Shown: piece after piece, positions 11,578-24,900 of the stretch
Layout of the letters: each line of letters opens with the position of its first letter
Position numbering within the stretch: the first letter of the stretch is position 1
Origin: Ottelia alismoides
Lineage: Eukaryota; Streptophyta; Magnoliopsida; Alismatales; Hydrocharitaceae
NCBI GenBank assembly: GCA_037367405.1
Contig: JAZKJV010009336.1
Span: forward strand, 620,001-684,000
Reading direction: 5' to 3'
DNA: 64,000 nucleotides
Notes under the pieces: model-generated
The model's database searches: none
What the model was told of the DNA's origin: nothing
Seen by the model: only the letters and a program-made list of their open reading frames with translations
Position numbers and translations under genes: made by a program

Positions 11578-12619
11578 AGAACACTACAACATAAGATTGT
11601 CTATTACAAGACACTCTCATTTTAGTGTGTGTTTTTTGCTGCTGACATGTTATAATTTTAGGTTTAATTTATTATTTATTGTTTTATTACTTTCATGAGA
11701 TTTCCAAAAAATTCATAAAAACTGCAATAAAATTATCTGATACAAGGCACTTACATTTAATGTCTCTACTTTAATTTATTGATATTTCTTCTCATATTTA
11801 TTATTTTTAGGTTTAATATATGAGTACTTAATGAGATTTCAAAACTTTTTTGAATATTTTGGGAACAAAACTTTTTTTTTGAAATTTTATGAAAAATTAT
11901 ATATAACATCTTAGATAATGTGTGGCTTTCTCCTCTTTTAAAATGCAAAAAAAAAGTTCAAAAAAGGGAGGATCACACATTGCTATGTGGAATATAATAA
12001 TGAACGCTAAGTAAAATCGGTTATTTCCTCAAAAATATATCATCCTTTATTGAGAATAGTACGTATGAAAAGACACCATTAGGATAGGATGTAAATAAAA
12101 ATACTACATGTAATGCAAAAAATTAAATTATTTCCACATGGGATGATTCATATAGACATTTACCTTTTGGTTATTTTTTCCAAGCTTATATCTTAACTAA
12201 TTTTTAAAGTAAAATAAACTCTAGATCAATAAGCACATTGGTACAGAAGACAACGTTCTTGTATATTGACTAATAACAAATATAACATCTCAACATCATA
12301 ATTTTACTTGCAGTTAACAAATATAACATCTTAACATCATATTAATCAGTAATCTATGAAAATTAACATAATACCAATAAACTAAATAATTACCTCAATA
12401 TGACGATGGTAATGAATTAAATAAGCAAAATCCAATGAGTATGGAGATGTTGTAATTGCTCAAAATGAGTAGAGAATAGAGAGAAGTATGAGAGAATTGA
12501 GAGAAGTGTGAGGGGAAGTATGAGAGAGAGTAAGAGGGAGGATGAGAAGGAGAAGGAAGGGGTTTATATAAAGTAACATCTCAGACTCCTGTTTAGGGGG
12601 AAGAGACCAGAGAGAGAAA
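11578..12619. other. No gene seen
   Basis: AT-rich spacer. A purine-rich GAGAGAA stretch lies at 12470-12560. No protein family is recognisable. Confidence 0.4.
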
Positions 12620-12629
12620 GCAGTGTATC

Positions 12630-12865
12630 AAACCATGGAAGGAAATATCGCAATATATCGGTGATATATCGTCAATATATCGATATCGACATGAGACCGC
12701 TATGGACACCGATATGGCGATATATCTCGTTCCAGGCATTTTCTTCACAAAGGCTCGTCGATATGGACGATATTTCGGCGATATATCGTCAAAATATCGT
12801 ATCGATACGATATCAAAAAGATATTGATATCGATAAACGCCGCCCACGCCCCCCTTGCTAATATT
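12630..12865. repeat. GATATATCG-type low-complexity element, hAT-like
   Basis: The segment is made of ATATCG/CGATAT words in both orientations, like the confirmed hAT elements elsewhere in this window. Its left end CATGGAAGGAAATATCG resembles the end of the element at 41479. No matching 8-bp flanks were found, so it is either an old or an internally broken copy. Confidence 0.45.
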
Positions 12866-13029
12866 GAGAATTCGATGCTCCTCTAGCAAATTCATGTACT
12901 GGGGATGCCACATTTGCTAAATCTTTCCACCAACCTTTTATCGATTCAAATAGAGTTGGTTATATGAATCATTTGCTCCAAACAGTACGAATTCGCAGCA
13001 TCCTTTCTTAAGTCTGCTTCCAACACTTT

Positions 13030-13778
13030 TTTGATCTTCCTCAACCCTTCTTCACGATGTTAGCCGGGCCCCTGAAGGCACCGAACGAAGAGAAGACGCC
13101 ACTCTTGGTTTCTGACATGATGAATGAAGATCAAAAAATAGAACTCGATTGGGGAAGTAGACAGAATCGAGCAAGTCTACACTACCATATGAAGGATTGG
13201 TTGTACGTGTAGACTCATACAATCATCCTTATTACTCCTTAAGCCGCATTAGGGTCGAAAAACGAGATTTCTAGATCTGAAATCTCATTTTCCAATCAAA
13301 ATCAGACTGTTTCAGAATGTGATTTGGCCACGAAGAGGAGAAAAAACACCCACGTGGACCGGAAAAGGCCCCGCCACAACCCGCGGATGATTCAGCATGG
13401 ATCGACGGTACACGTAGGGGCCGAGAGGACCCCTACAAACGGCTAGGACTTCTGCGCAGAGGCACACTCAAAGGGGAAAGAGGAAGAGGGGATGGCAGCG
13501 ATAACCCCACGGAGAGAGGGAGAGGCAGCAACAACAGCAATAGAGGCGGTAACGCCAACTACGGCACTGTGAGTGAAGTCTAGGGCACAATGAGGTATGA
13601 GAACTCCAATCTATGACCGTCGCTTTGATACCATATGGAAGGAAAAATAATGAGTCTATCATTCATGAGGTCCTATGATTCTCTTATATAGAGGAGAGAC
13701 CCGTTGGACAAATTACATGAAGAGAACGGAAAGAATAGAAAATACATAAAAAAACATAAGATAAATAATATCTCAACA
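13030..13778 (-). mobile_element. Ty1/copia 5' fragment: LTR, primer site, leader, gag start
   Basis: Read on the minus strand: a 144-bp LTR starting TGTTGAGATATTATTTATC (13778 down to about 13634), a primer site TGGTATCAAAGCG starting at 13633, a leader, and an ATG followed by SETKSGVFSS. It is the same family as the element at 47340-52990: both LTR start and leader correspond, including the GAGTCTACAC hairpin region. It is truncated in gag, with a stop soon after the start. Confidence 0.7.
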
Positions 13779-14916
13779 AGAACAAATCATCATCATAGCA
13801 TACCATGCACTTGGGATTGGGAGTGAAGAGATGCCTCACACTTGGGGGGTGAAGAGACGGATCATATCGAGGTTCAAGGACCAGCATCTCCATGCAAGAC
13901 TATCATATAGCAGCAGATGAAAGGCATTCAAGTCCAACGATACAGAAAAAAGGCAAGCACACCCTGATGCAGGAAAGGAACAAATTAAGCCCAGCACGCA
14001 TATCAACTGCCATCACTACTTACCCTCAGCCACTCCATCCAGTCTATCAAAGACAGATTGCTACAATAAACATATATTATAATGTCTGTGTGCAAGTCAA
14101 GAATACATAAACTAAGCTAAAGCACAATACAGATGGAGTTGTAAAAGATGGAAAAAAATAGAGCTGCCAGAATTAGGATTTCAGGCATCCAAAGAAGCAC
14201 ATGCAGAGGCCAACAGCAACCTCTGCTGGCTATTCCATTCATCAGACCCAGATACAAGGAATAACAATAAGTATTGCTATATAACTTGCTGCAAAATCTA
14301 AGATGTGCGGGTTTAATTCAGATCTAAACTCCACCATACTGAGAACAGTTACCAGATGCCTATTCAGATGGAGCACACACTTGTCTTCCCCCAAAGAGTC
14401 TGCCATCTTTGTTTTTCAAGATTTTAGAAGTATATGAAACTCTAAAATGTTACATGTTTCCTCGTAATCAAATAAAAGGAACTGAAGTTATCTGTTTCAA
14501 ATTAGTGTTTTATAATGAATAAAGAATATCTCCTAATAGAAAGCCCACTAATCCACAGAATGGATTGATCTCTCCTTCCAACCAAAATCTAGTAAGCACA
14601 TAACATGATTACCCAACAATGCAAATGAAAACTCTACTTTCAAATAATGCAATGCCAACGCCAGACACCTCAGATACAAGCCGATAAGAAAGTAGAAAGG
14701 AAACGTCAAATAATAGCTATTTCTTGAAGTAATGAACAGGAAAACCGACATTAAAGATTTCCAATATATTGCGCATGAAGTGCATAAATCCATAACTTTG
14801 GATTTTCCAAATCAGTTTCGGTGAAAACGATCGGTAGCAGAAAATCATATTGGCAATTGCTCAACTCTGAGGATGGCTTGTCTGGGCACCACCAATGCAG
14901 CTCCACTAGGTGCCCC
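13779..14916. other. 3' flank and probable 3' UTR of the RNA-binding protein gene
   Basis: The part nearest 14916 follows the stop codon of the minus-strand RRM gene and should include its 3' UTR. No other coding sequence or clear poly(A) signal position could be fixed. Confidence 0.4.
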
Positions 14917-15915
14917 TCACTGTGTTGCGGCATACCCTCCCTGCTGAGGCTCTGCCCTCCATGTATTAGGATACACTGCAGCCCCGCTTGTGTCATTGTA
15001 ACCACCGCCAGAAAAGCCGGACCCAGTTCCTTGGTCACTTGCAGCACCAATGTGGCCACCAACACTGCCCCCACGCCCTCCAGAAGCACCATATCCACCC
15101 TGAGCAGCATATTGGCCATCACTGACGCTATATCCACCATAACCATAGCCTTGTCCTCCGTAACCTGTTCCCGCAGGCAATTGGCCGCCTTGAGGGAAGC
15201 CTCCGCCACTGGCAGCAGGGCCATTCCAAGCTGCGGCACTATATGCAGTAGGTCCATATCCCGTGGGGAGCTGACCAGCCCAAGTTCTTGCTGCACTAGG
15301 AGGGCCACTCATGTAACCCCCAGTTGAGGGATTCCCGTAGGATACAGAAGGTGCGCCATATGCCCCAGCAACACCGTAACCACCATACCCAACAGCACCG
15401 CCTTGCACTGCATATCCGAATCCAGGGTACCCCCCACCAATAGCTTGCTGTTGGGCATACCTACTTCCGTCTGCTTTGCCATCGTATGGACCTGCACTAG
15501 CATCCGAACTGCCAAAAGACTGAGCGAACGTAGAGCCACCACCTGAACGCCCACCGAGATTGGCATCCTTGGGAAGGGCCCTCTTCACTTCCACAAGTTT
15601 GCCATCCAATTCGTGGAAGGTATTTTGCAGAACATGGTCAACTGCATCCTCACTGTCGAACGAGATGAAACCAAAACCTCGTGGCCTCTGCGTTGACTGG
15701 TCGAACATAATAACTGCATCAGTGACAGAACCAAAGGCCTGGAAGTATTGACAGAAACCTTCTTCAGTTAGACTAGGTGGCAATCCTCCTACAAAAATTT
15801 TCTTGGTCCTCAACGATCCACCAACCCCACCACCCGTGTTTTTTGCAGCAGCAGGATTGGTGATTCTTCCAGATGGATTTTGTTCTCCTCTTGCAAGAGC
15901 CTGTTTAACATCAAT
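14917..15915 (-). CDS. RRM gene exon 2 (RRM2 and Gly-rich tail)
   Basis: The acceptor CCCAG precedes ATTGATGTTAAACAG (IDVKQ). The exon is open for 332 codons to the stop at 14917-14919. It carries the linker, RRM2 (exon residues about 37-115) ending in [12 protein letters not shown], and a tail rich in GYG, GGY and AYG triplets ending in GGYAATQ. Confidence 0.92.
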   Translation of the reverse strand: MDVKQALARGEQNPSGRITNPAAAKNTGGGVGGSLRTKKIFVGGLPPSLTEEGFCQYFQAFGSVTDAVIMFDQSTQRPRGFGFISFDSEDAVDHVLQNTFHELDGKLVEVKRALPKDANLGGRSGGGSTFAQSFGSSDASAGPYDGKADGSRYAQQQAIGGGYPGFGYAVQGGAVGYGGYGVAGAYGAPSVSYGNPSTGGYMSGPPSAARTWAGQLPTGYGPTAYSAAAWNGPAASGGGFPQGGQLPAGTGYGGQGYGYGGYSVSDGQYAAQGGYGASGGRGGSVGGHIGAASDQGTGSGFSGGGYNDTSGAAVYPNTWRAEPQQGGYAATQ

Positions 15916-18900
15916 CTGGGCATACATGGGCATACACGGAGAATACTTCAATAATAAAAAAATGCAATAGAAAGAATTTGCAACAAGCAGTTAAATGTGT
16001 CTACAAGCCTTCCGCATATACTAAATGATTCTATAAGTTCATATGGAATTTGTTGGCTACAGGATGTTCAAAGTATATGCATAAATCATCATAATACTGC
16101 AGAAGAAAAAAACTTGCCTCATTGAAGTTCAAAACAGCATCATGCCCCCGTAAAGTTATGTGAAATGACTACCGAAAACTATAACATCGCACTGTTCAAA
16201 AAATATATTTATATAGCCACAAAAATTGAAAAATAAAAGCCCTGAAAAATTCACAAGCGAGTTTGATCTAACAGCGCAGATATTGGCCTAAGGAAGTGTG
16301 GTTTCACTTAATCAATATCTCAAAACAATTATTGGAAAAATAAGAAAATCTAGAAACCTGATATGCTGATCAAAATCCGCCCAAGTCCAACTCAAAAGTC
16401 CCAAGATTGACCAGATAAGTTGTTTTTTTGTTCCTTCACAAAATACTTTTAGAAGGCTTCTCAGCCAAATATTACGAAAGTCCAGAATGTAATACTCGTA
16501 TTTACAAAAAAAACTCTGATGCAAGAATACCTACAACGCATGCAATGGGTTCGTCGTACGCACCACATTCCCTGCATAATACCTCCCACCCTCGACAACA
16601 ACAGCATTATCCTCGCTCCAAATAGTCTAAAGGACCGCAAGTTGTCAGCTCCTATCCCCGCACCTTCAAAACAGCCCCTCCACATCAAACCAAGGATCTC
16701 CAACTCTCCCCAAATCACAGCTGTGTCAAACAAAAAGATACCACATCTTCCTCCCCACTACAACAAATTGGCAAGTACTATACATGCCCCTCTGCCACTT
16801 TGTTCCTGAGCACTATTACCAAACTCCTTCGTCTCACAAATCAAGCATGCAACTTCACCTTCAACGATGCCTCAGCCTTCCACAACAGCATGCAGTCCCG
16901 TGCTAAATCCTAATCCACCTGGAGACGTAAAAGTCTTCCCCCAACTATTCCAAGAATCTAGGCCGTGATCTGCTGGCAACACATCCTCCGGCAACATAAT
17001 CAATGATGCAAAGTCAGAGATTCTCTAATCAGATAGTGGTGCAACAAACTGAGCAATCAAACTTCATCCCAACACCGTGTCGCCACCATATGCATGTCTG
17101 CAAGTGTGCCCAACTGAAGAAAAATCTGTGCAACAAACTGATGCAGCTTCAAGCATGAAATTAGGGGTTGGGATTAAATTTAGGATTTTTATTCCCATCT
17201 AATTCGAATTCATCACAATTATTTTATTTTTAAAAATATATAAATCGAGATCGCAGTAGGTGGTTTACTTATTTAAGTTGAGTTTTTAGAAGTCTGATTA
17301 GGTTTTCTTGGGATTTTTAATTTTTATTTGTGTTGATTTGTAATTCTATCCCTTTCTATAAAAAAGAGCTGCTACGAGCTGCTGCTTGTTTTAAAGGAAA
17401 ATTTGGTTATTTCAAATTAGGGTCCCACTTCCCTCTCCTTTCCCCTCCCCCTGCGCGCATCTTCACTGTCTTTTCCAACATTTCCCGCGTTCCGACGAGT
17501 GTTCTTACTTCCTATTATCATTCCTTATTTTCTATCAACTGACAATTTTTTGATTTGCATCACATTCCCCTGTTGCATTGTTTTAGAAGACTTATCTTGG
17601 GATTGTAGCGGTAGTACAAACGAGATGTGGGAGGCAGTAGCATCTTATATCCGAAAGGTAGCCAAGAGATGCTAGACGAGTCAAAAGGAGTAGCTCCGGG
17701 TCAAAAGGAGGCTTGGTGGTGGAGTGAAGGGGTGCAAGAGAAGCTAAAAATTAAAAGAGCTTGCTTTAAAGCTATGTCTAAGAATAGAACAGAGGAAACT
17801 GTCACAGACTATAAAATAGCGAAGAAGGAAGCAAAGAAGGTTGTAATGTAAGCGAAGCTAAGTCAAAAGTTTATGAGGTTTTGTATAAAAATCTCAACTC
17901 TAAGGAGGGCCAGAAGGATATATTCAGGTTGGCCAAAGCAAGAGAAAGAAAGACCAAAGACCTTTCTCAAGTGAGATGCATTAAGGACGAGGAAGGTCAC
18001 GTGCTTGTTACTTGGAAAGATATAAAGACTAGATGGGAGCAGTACTTCCATAGACTTTTCATTGGACAAGGAAATAGAGATATCACTTTGGGTGATCTAG
18101 CTAGTAGTGAAAGTTACTTGAATCGTGCATGCTATAGACGAATACAAAGAAAGAAGTAGAGGAGGCTTTGAAGGTTATGAGACCTGGGAAAGGTGTTGGA
18201 TCGGATGACATCCCTGTAGAAGTATGGAAAGTTTTAGGCGAGCGTGGTTTGACTTGGCTTACGAATCTATTCAATGTTATTTGGCGAAGCAAGAAAACGC
18301 CTGAAGATTGGAAGAGGAGTATCGTGGAGCCTCTTTATAAGAACAAAGGAGACATTCAAAATTGTTCAAATTACAGAGGTATCAAGCTGATGAGTCACAC
18401 TATGAAAATTTGGGAACATGTGATCGAAAGAAGGTTGAGGCAAGTTTCCCAGGTAAAAGAAAACCAATTCGGATTCATGCCAGGTCGCTCAACTATTGAA
18501 GACATCCATTTGCTGAGGAGAACAATGGAGATTCATAGAGCTAAAAGGAAGAATCTCCATATGATCTTTATTGATTTGGAGAAGGCTTATGATTCCGTCC
18601 CACAAGAGATACTGTGGAGAGTTTTGGAGAAGAGACAAGTACATGTCCTATACATTAATCTCATAAAGGATATGTATGATAGGGCTTTATCTTGTGTAAG
18701 GATCTCGATGGGGAAGACTGACTATTTTGATATCAACATTGGTTTACATCAAGGTTCAATTTTGAGTCCATTTCTTTTTACTTTGATTATAGACGAGTTG
18801 ACAAGTCACATTCAGGATGAGTTACCTTGGTGTATGTTATTTGCTGATGATATTGTGTTGATTGACGAGACTAGAGATGGAGTAAATGAGAAGCTTGAGG

Positions 18901-21900
18901 TTTGGAGACATGCATTGGAGACCAAAGGTTTTCGTATAAGTAGGCTAAGACGGAATATATGGAATGCACCTTTGATGAAAGCAATGGTGAAGGAATCGAG
19001 GTGAAGATTGGTGACGATAACATTCAGAATCAGAAGAGAGATTCTTTTAGATATCTGGGATCTATTTTGTAACATGATGGGGAAATTGATGGAGATGTTA
19101 CTAATAGAATAAATGCAGGCTGGCTAAAGTGGAGAGGAGCCTCCGTTGTTCTCTGTGATAAGAAAATTCCTTTAAAAATTAAAGGAAAGTTTTACAAAGC
19201 AGCCGTGAGACCTGCTATGCTTTATGGTTCTGAATGTTGGCCTGTGAACCATAGACATGTGCAGAGAATGGTTGTAGCAGAAATGAAAATGCTAAGATGG
19301 ATGTGTGGACATACACGTAAATATCGGATTCGGAATGATGCAATCAGAAAGAAAGTTGGTGTAGTTCCGATCGAGGATAAGATGCGAGAAAACCGCTTAA
19401 GATAGTTTGGTCATTTGCAAAGAAGGTCAAATGATGCACCGGTTAGGATATGCGAGCGTTGGGATGTGGATCCGGCTAAGAGAGGGCGAGGACGGCCCAA
19501 GAAGTGTTGGAAGGAGACTATACGAAGGGATCTTAGTTTTTTGGATATAAGTCCGAGATTGACCAAAGATAGATCTGAATGGAGGCGAAGAATCCATGTA
19601 GCCAACCCTACTTAATTGTAGGAAAAGGCTTTGTTGTTGTTGTTGTTGCATCACATTCCCTTCCATGACAAGTCACGCAACCTAAACCAGAAATTCTCCG
19701 CATTCTCCGTACATCTCACCAAGATTGGCCTTATTCAATACATGTAACAATTCCCACCAAAATACAAAAGATTTAACAAAAAACGACGCTCTAGCAAGCA
19801 ACTTCTCTTACACCAAAACATCTAAGTTCTCTATACAAAGGCGACAAAGCCAACTTTCAGACATTAACCCTCATGCTTGGCACCTCTCTAAAGCTCTGTC
19901 TGGACTCATCTGTTGCTGACCCTCATATGAAGCAAATTGTATCATATGGATACTGAAGGACTGGATTCTAAAATAAGTCAAACAAGTAAACAACACGTCA
20001 GAGAGTGAACAAACCCCAACAGCAAGCTCGAAAAATAGCCAATGAAAACAAATCTGCTACCAAGACGAACACCAACTCCAATGAGCACCCTTAATCCACC
20101 CCCTTTCTGGATGGGAACCACCGCACTTTGATATACCCTTCACCATCACTGAAAGCAGAGGATACACCACTTTTGGAGACAAACTCAGAAAGCTCCCATG
20201 ACCCTGACTCAGTGATAAGGACAAGAGGTTGAGCGAGGACCTGTGTTTTTCTTCACTGTTGCTTCATGTTTAAAAGTCTAGCAAAAGCAACACTAGCTTC
20301 TTTCTCCATAACAAATATTACCAACCCTTCATAGTCTCCTCAGACAGCCTGCTAGTTAACCAGTCAACACAAGCTTCAGATTATTCTTTATTTATATAGA
20401 AGACACAACAAGGTACGGTGGTTATCCTTGTGTATGTTGATGATATTATTGTTACATGTGACAATATTCAATGGGTAACTGAGGCCAAGAAATTCCTAGG
20501 TCAACAATTTGTCACCAAGGACCTGTACTTTCTAGGCCTAGAATTTATCAGAAATAAGCAAGGCTTGGTAATGACACAGAGAAAGTATGTGACGAATCTA
20601 CTTTCAGAAGCTGGAATGACAAGGTGCAAACCGGCATATACGCCTATGGATCCAAGTATGAAGCTACATGAAGACATCACTAAGGAAGTGGATAAGCGAA
20701 AATACAGAGAGCTTGTAGGGAAACTACTTTATGTCACCATTACCAGACATGATATCTCCTTTGTTGTTAGTAAAGTTAATCAGTTCACGGAACAACCACA
20801 GCGGGTGCACATGGATGCCTACATGATCCTCGGATATTTGAAGTCGTCACCAGGAAAGGGCTTATTATTCAGCGGGACCACATCATTGTCTATCTCTGGC
20901 AATGCAGACGCAGATTATGTTGGGTGCCCACAGATAGAAAATCTACCTCATGTTTCTGCATTTTTGTTGCAAATTCACTTGTGTCATGGAAAAGCAAGAA
21001 ACAAACAGTGGTGACTATATCCAGTGCAAAATCTGAATATAGAGTCATGGCTCAGAGCATTGTCGAAATGATGTAGGTAAAGTCTGTTCTTTCTAACCTC
21101 CACATAAGTGTGACTCTCCCTGTGCAGCTGAAATGCGACAATCAGGCAGCCGTGTTCATTGCCAATAATCCATCATTTCACGAGAGATTAAAACACATTG
21201 AAGTAGATTGTCATTTTACTCGTGATATGATTTAGAAGGGATTGTTTACTACCTCTCATATCAGTTCAGGTGACCAGATAGCTGATATCTTCACCACGTC
21301 ACTAACTAGAGGACCTTTTGAGAAATACAGCTCCAAACTGGGCATGATAGATATTTACACTCTAGCTTGAGAGGGAGTGTTGAGAATTTTGTGTTCATGT
21401 ATTTATTTATCACTCCTTATTTTGTTTGTCCTCTTTATATATTTTTTCCATGGCCTTTCAACTCTATATAAGAGAATCATATGGCACCACAAAATAATAA
21501 GTTCTTTTCTCCCAACAAGGATGCTTCAGGGTATGCTAGCAAGGGCCATGTCTTCGGAGATAGAAATGAAGAGGGAAAAGTCATTCTGGATTTGTAACAG
21601 CTTATGATCTTTTCATAGCAAATACTCTCTTCAAGAAGAGTGAGGAGCATTTAATTACTTATAAGAGTGGCCCAACTAGAACACAAATAGATTACTTTTC
21701 GCGGAGAAGAGATCAGTTGTGTTGCAAGACTGCAAAGTAATCCCATGAGAGAGTTTGACAACCCAACATCGCTTGTTAGTCAAGGATGTGCAAATCAAAG
21801 GGCTGGTAAAGAAAAGGGGGTTTCCATATTATTAGAACTAGATGGTTGAATCTTATTGAAGCAATCAAGCTTTAGGGAGAAGGTTTTAGAAGACTTATCT

Positions 21901-24900
21901 TGAGATTGTTTCGGAAGTGCAGACGAGATGTGGGAGGTGGTGGCATCATGTATCTGAATGGTAGCCAAAGAGATGCTAGACGAGTCAAAAGGAGGAGTTT
22001 TAGGCCAAAAGGAGGCTTGGTGGTGAAGTGAAGGGGTGCAAGAGAAGCTCAAAATTAAAAGAGCATGCTTTAAAGATATATCTAAGGATAGAACAAAAAA
22101 ACTGTCACAAACTACAAAATGGCAAAGAAGGAAGCAAAGAAAGTTGTAAGCGAAGCTAAGTCAAAAGCTTATGAAGTTTTGTACAAAAATCTTAATTCTA
22201 AGGAGGGTCAAAAGGATATATTCATGTTGGCCAAAGCAAGAGAAAGAAAGACCAAGGACCTCTCGCAAGTGAGATGCATTAAGGATGAGGAAGGTTGCAT
22301 ACTTGTTACTCAGAAGGATATAAAGACTAGATGAAAGCAGTATTTTCATAAGATTTTCATTGGGAAGGAAATAGAGATGCCACTCTAGTAGTGAAGTTAC
22401 TTGAATCGTGCAAGCTATAGACGAATATAAAGGAATGAAGTAGAGGATGCTTTGAAGGTTATGAGACCTAGAAAAGGTATAGGACATGACATTCATATAG
22501 AATTATGGAGAGTTTTAAGCAAGCGTGGCTTGACTTGGCTTACAAATTAATTCAATGTTATTTTGCGAAGCAATAAAATGCCTAAAGATTGGAGGAGAAG
22601 CATCGAGGTGCCTCTTTATAAGAACAAAAAAGACATTCAAAATTGTTCAAATTACAAAGGTATAAAGCTGATGAGTCATAAAGTGAAAATTCAGAAACAT
22701 ACGATCAAAAGAAGGTTGAGGCAAGTTTCCAAAGTAAAAAGAAAGCATAATAAGATTCATGCCAGGTTTGCTCAACTATTGAAGCAATCCGCCTGCTGAG
22801 GAGAACGACGTATATTTATAGAGTTAAAAGGAAGAATCCCCATATGATTTTTTATTGATTTGAAGAAGGCTTATGATTTTGTCTCATGTGAGATATTGTG
22901 GAGAGTTTTGGAGAAAAGACAAGCACATATCCTATACATTAACCTCATAAAAGATATGTATAATAGGCATTCATCTTGGGTAAGGATCCAGTCTCGGAAG
23001 ACAGGTTATTTTAACATCAACATTAGTCTACATCAAGATTCGGCTTTGAATCTATTCCATTTTACTTTGATTATGGACGAGTTGACAAATCACATTTAGG
23101 ATGAGATACCTTAGTGTATGTTATTCGTTGATGATATTGTGTTGATTGATGAAATAAGAGATAGAGAATATGAGAAGCTTGAGGTATGTAGACATGCATT
23201 GGAGGATAAAGGATTATGTATAAGCATGGCTAAGGCTGAATATATGGAGTGCACTTTAAATGAAAGCAATGGTGAAGGAATCGAGATAAAGAATGGTGAC
23301 GAATAACATTCAGAATAGATATTCTTTTGGATGCTTGGAATCTATTTTGCAACATGATGGAGAAATTGATGGAGATGTTACTAATAGAATAATTAAGGTG
23401 GAGAGGATCCTCTATAGTTCTCTGTGATAAGAAAATTCCTTCGAAAATCAAAGGAACCTTTTACAACGCAGCCGTGAGACCTATTGTACTCTATGGATCT
23501 GAATGTTGGCTTAGGAACCATAGACATGTGCAGGGAATAGCAGAGCATAAACGAAAATGTTAAGGTGGATGTGTGGATACACATGTAAGAATCGGATTCG
23601 GAATGATGCAATCAGAAGGAAAGTTAGTTTAGCTCCGATTGAGGATATGATGCGAGAAAACTGCTTAAGATGATTTGATCATTTGCAAAGGAGGTCGGGT
23701 GATGCATCAATTAGGATATGCGAGTTTTGGGATGTTAAGTCGGCTAAAAGAGGGCGAGGAAAGCCCAAGAAGTGTTGGAATGAGATTATACAAAAGAATC
23801 TTAGTTTTTTGGATCTAAGATCGAGATTGACCCAAAATAGATCTGAATGGAGGCAAAGAATCCATGTAGCCAATCGTACTTAATGTAGAAAAGGCTTTGT
23901 TGTTGTTGTTCTTGCTATCAGATGTCATTCAAATTCTTGGACTCTCATCCAAACTCCAAAAAAAATGAATTTTTTGCACCTCCAAACCAAGAGAATATCA
24001 AAAAAACAGTGAAATTTGGCAATTAGTTCGAAAAAAATGCAACTCTCTCCTAGTTTCACCTAAAATTTCAAGTTCATGCCCCACCCAAACGAACTCCACA
24101 AAAAAACATTCACATTTAAATAATGAAAGAAAAAAAACGCTTGTCTAGCAGTTGCACGGGCAGAATGAGCAGGCATTACACCTCTTTCCTCCTTTTTAAA
24201 CAAAATGGTAAACTAGTATCCTCCCGTTCGTATTCAAAAAATCAGATCTTACACTAATCAGGATAGGTCTGGTGATTGTAACATAGAGAAGCTTCTCAAC
24301 CAGCTCTCTATACCTCCTTTTATTTACCACTTCATGTCGAGATTCATAGATGTGGAGGCTGGTCTACAACCTGTCATTCTTGCTTCTGAAAGGAAGTCGG
24401 TTACATACTTCCTTTGGCTAGGATGACCATTACGTTGGGCCAATCCGGCCCAACCAGAAGCTCATACCAAAAGGCCATGCTCAGTCCAAGCCCAAATGAA
24501 CATTGGGTCGGACTTGGGCCCAATTTATAGGCCCAATTTTTTTTGGGCCATACTTGAGCTTGGTTCGGCCCTGCCGGACCCGACCCGAGAGCCCGGTCCA
24601 TATATGGCCCGACTAGAGGCCCAAAATTCGAACTTCTAACCCCACCCATCTCCACCAAATTAGATAATTTACATCCAAATCAAAAGACAAAAGAAAAACA
24701 GTTGGCATATAGCTCCACAATCAGAGAATCTAATAAAAATTCTATTCCCGTCTATCCCAACATATATTTCAAACATTTAACCCTATCAGGACAGCACAAA
24801 ATCAAATATTTTGTCCAAGAATCCCAAGGAAATAAAAAACAGCCCCATTTGGCAATTTGTCTGTTTAGACAGAAGGAAAGGATAGTACGACAACAATTTT

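Noticed and set aside
12593..12913. 106-codon frame with repeated RY and DISP motifs
   Set aside because: Translation of the ATATCG low-complexity repeat.
14751..15327. Open frames of 185 aa (minus) and 168 aa (plus) over the RRM exon
   Set aside because: They are other-frame shadows of the Gly-rich exon of the RRM gene; no family resemblance.
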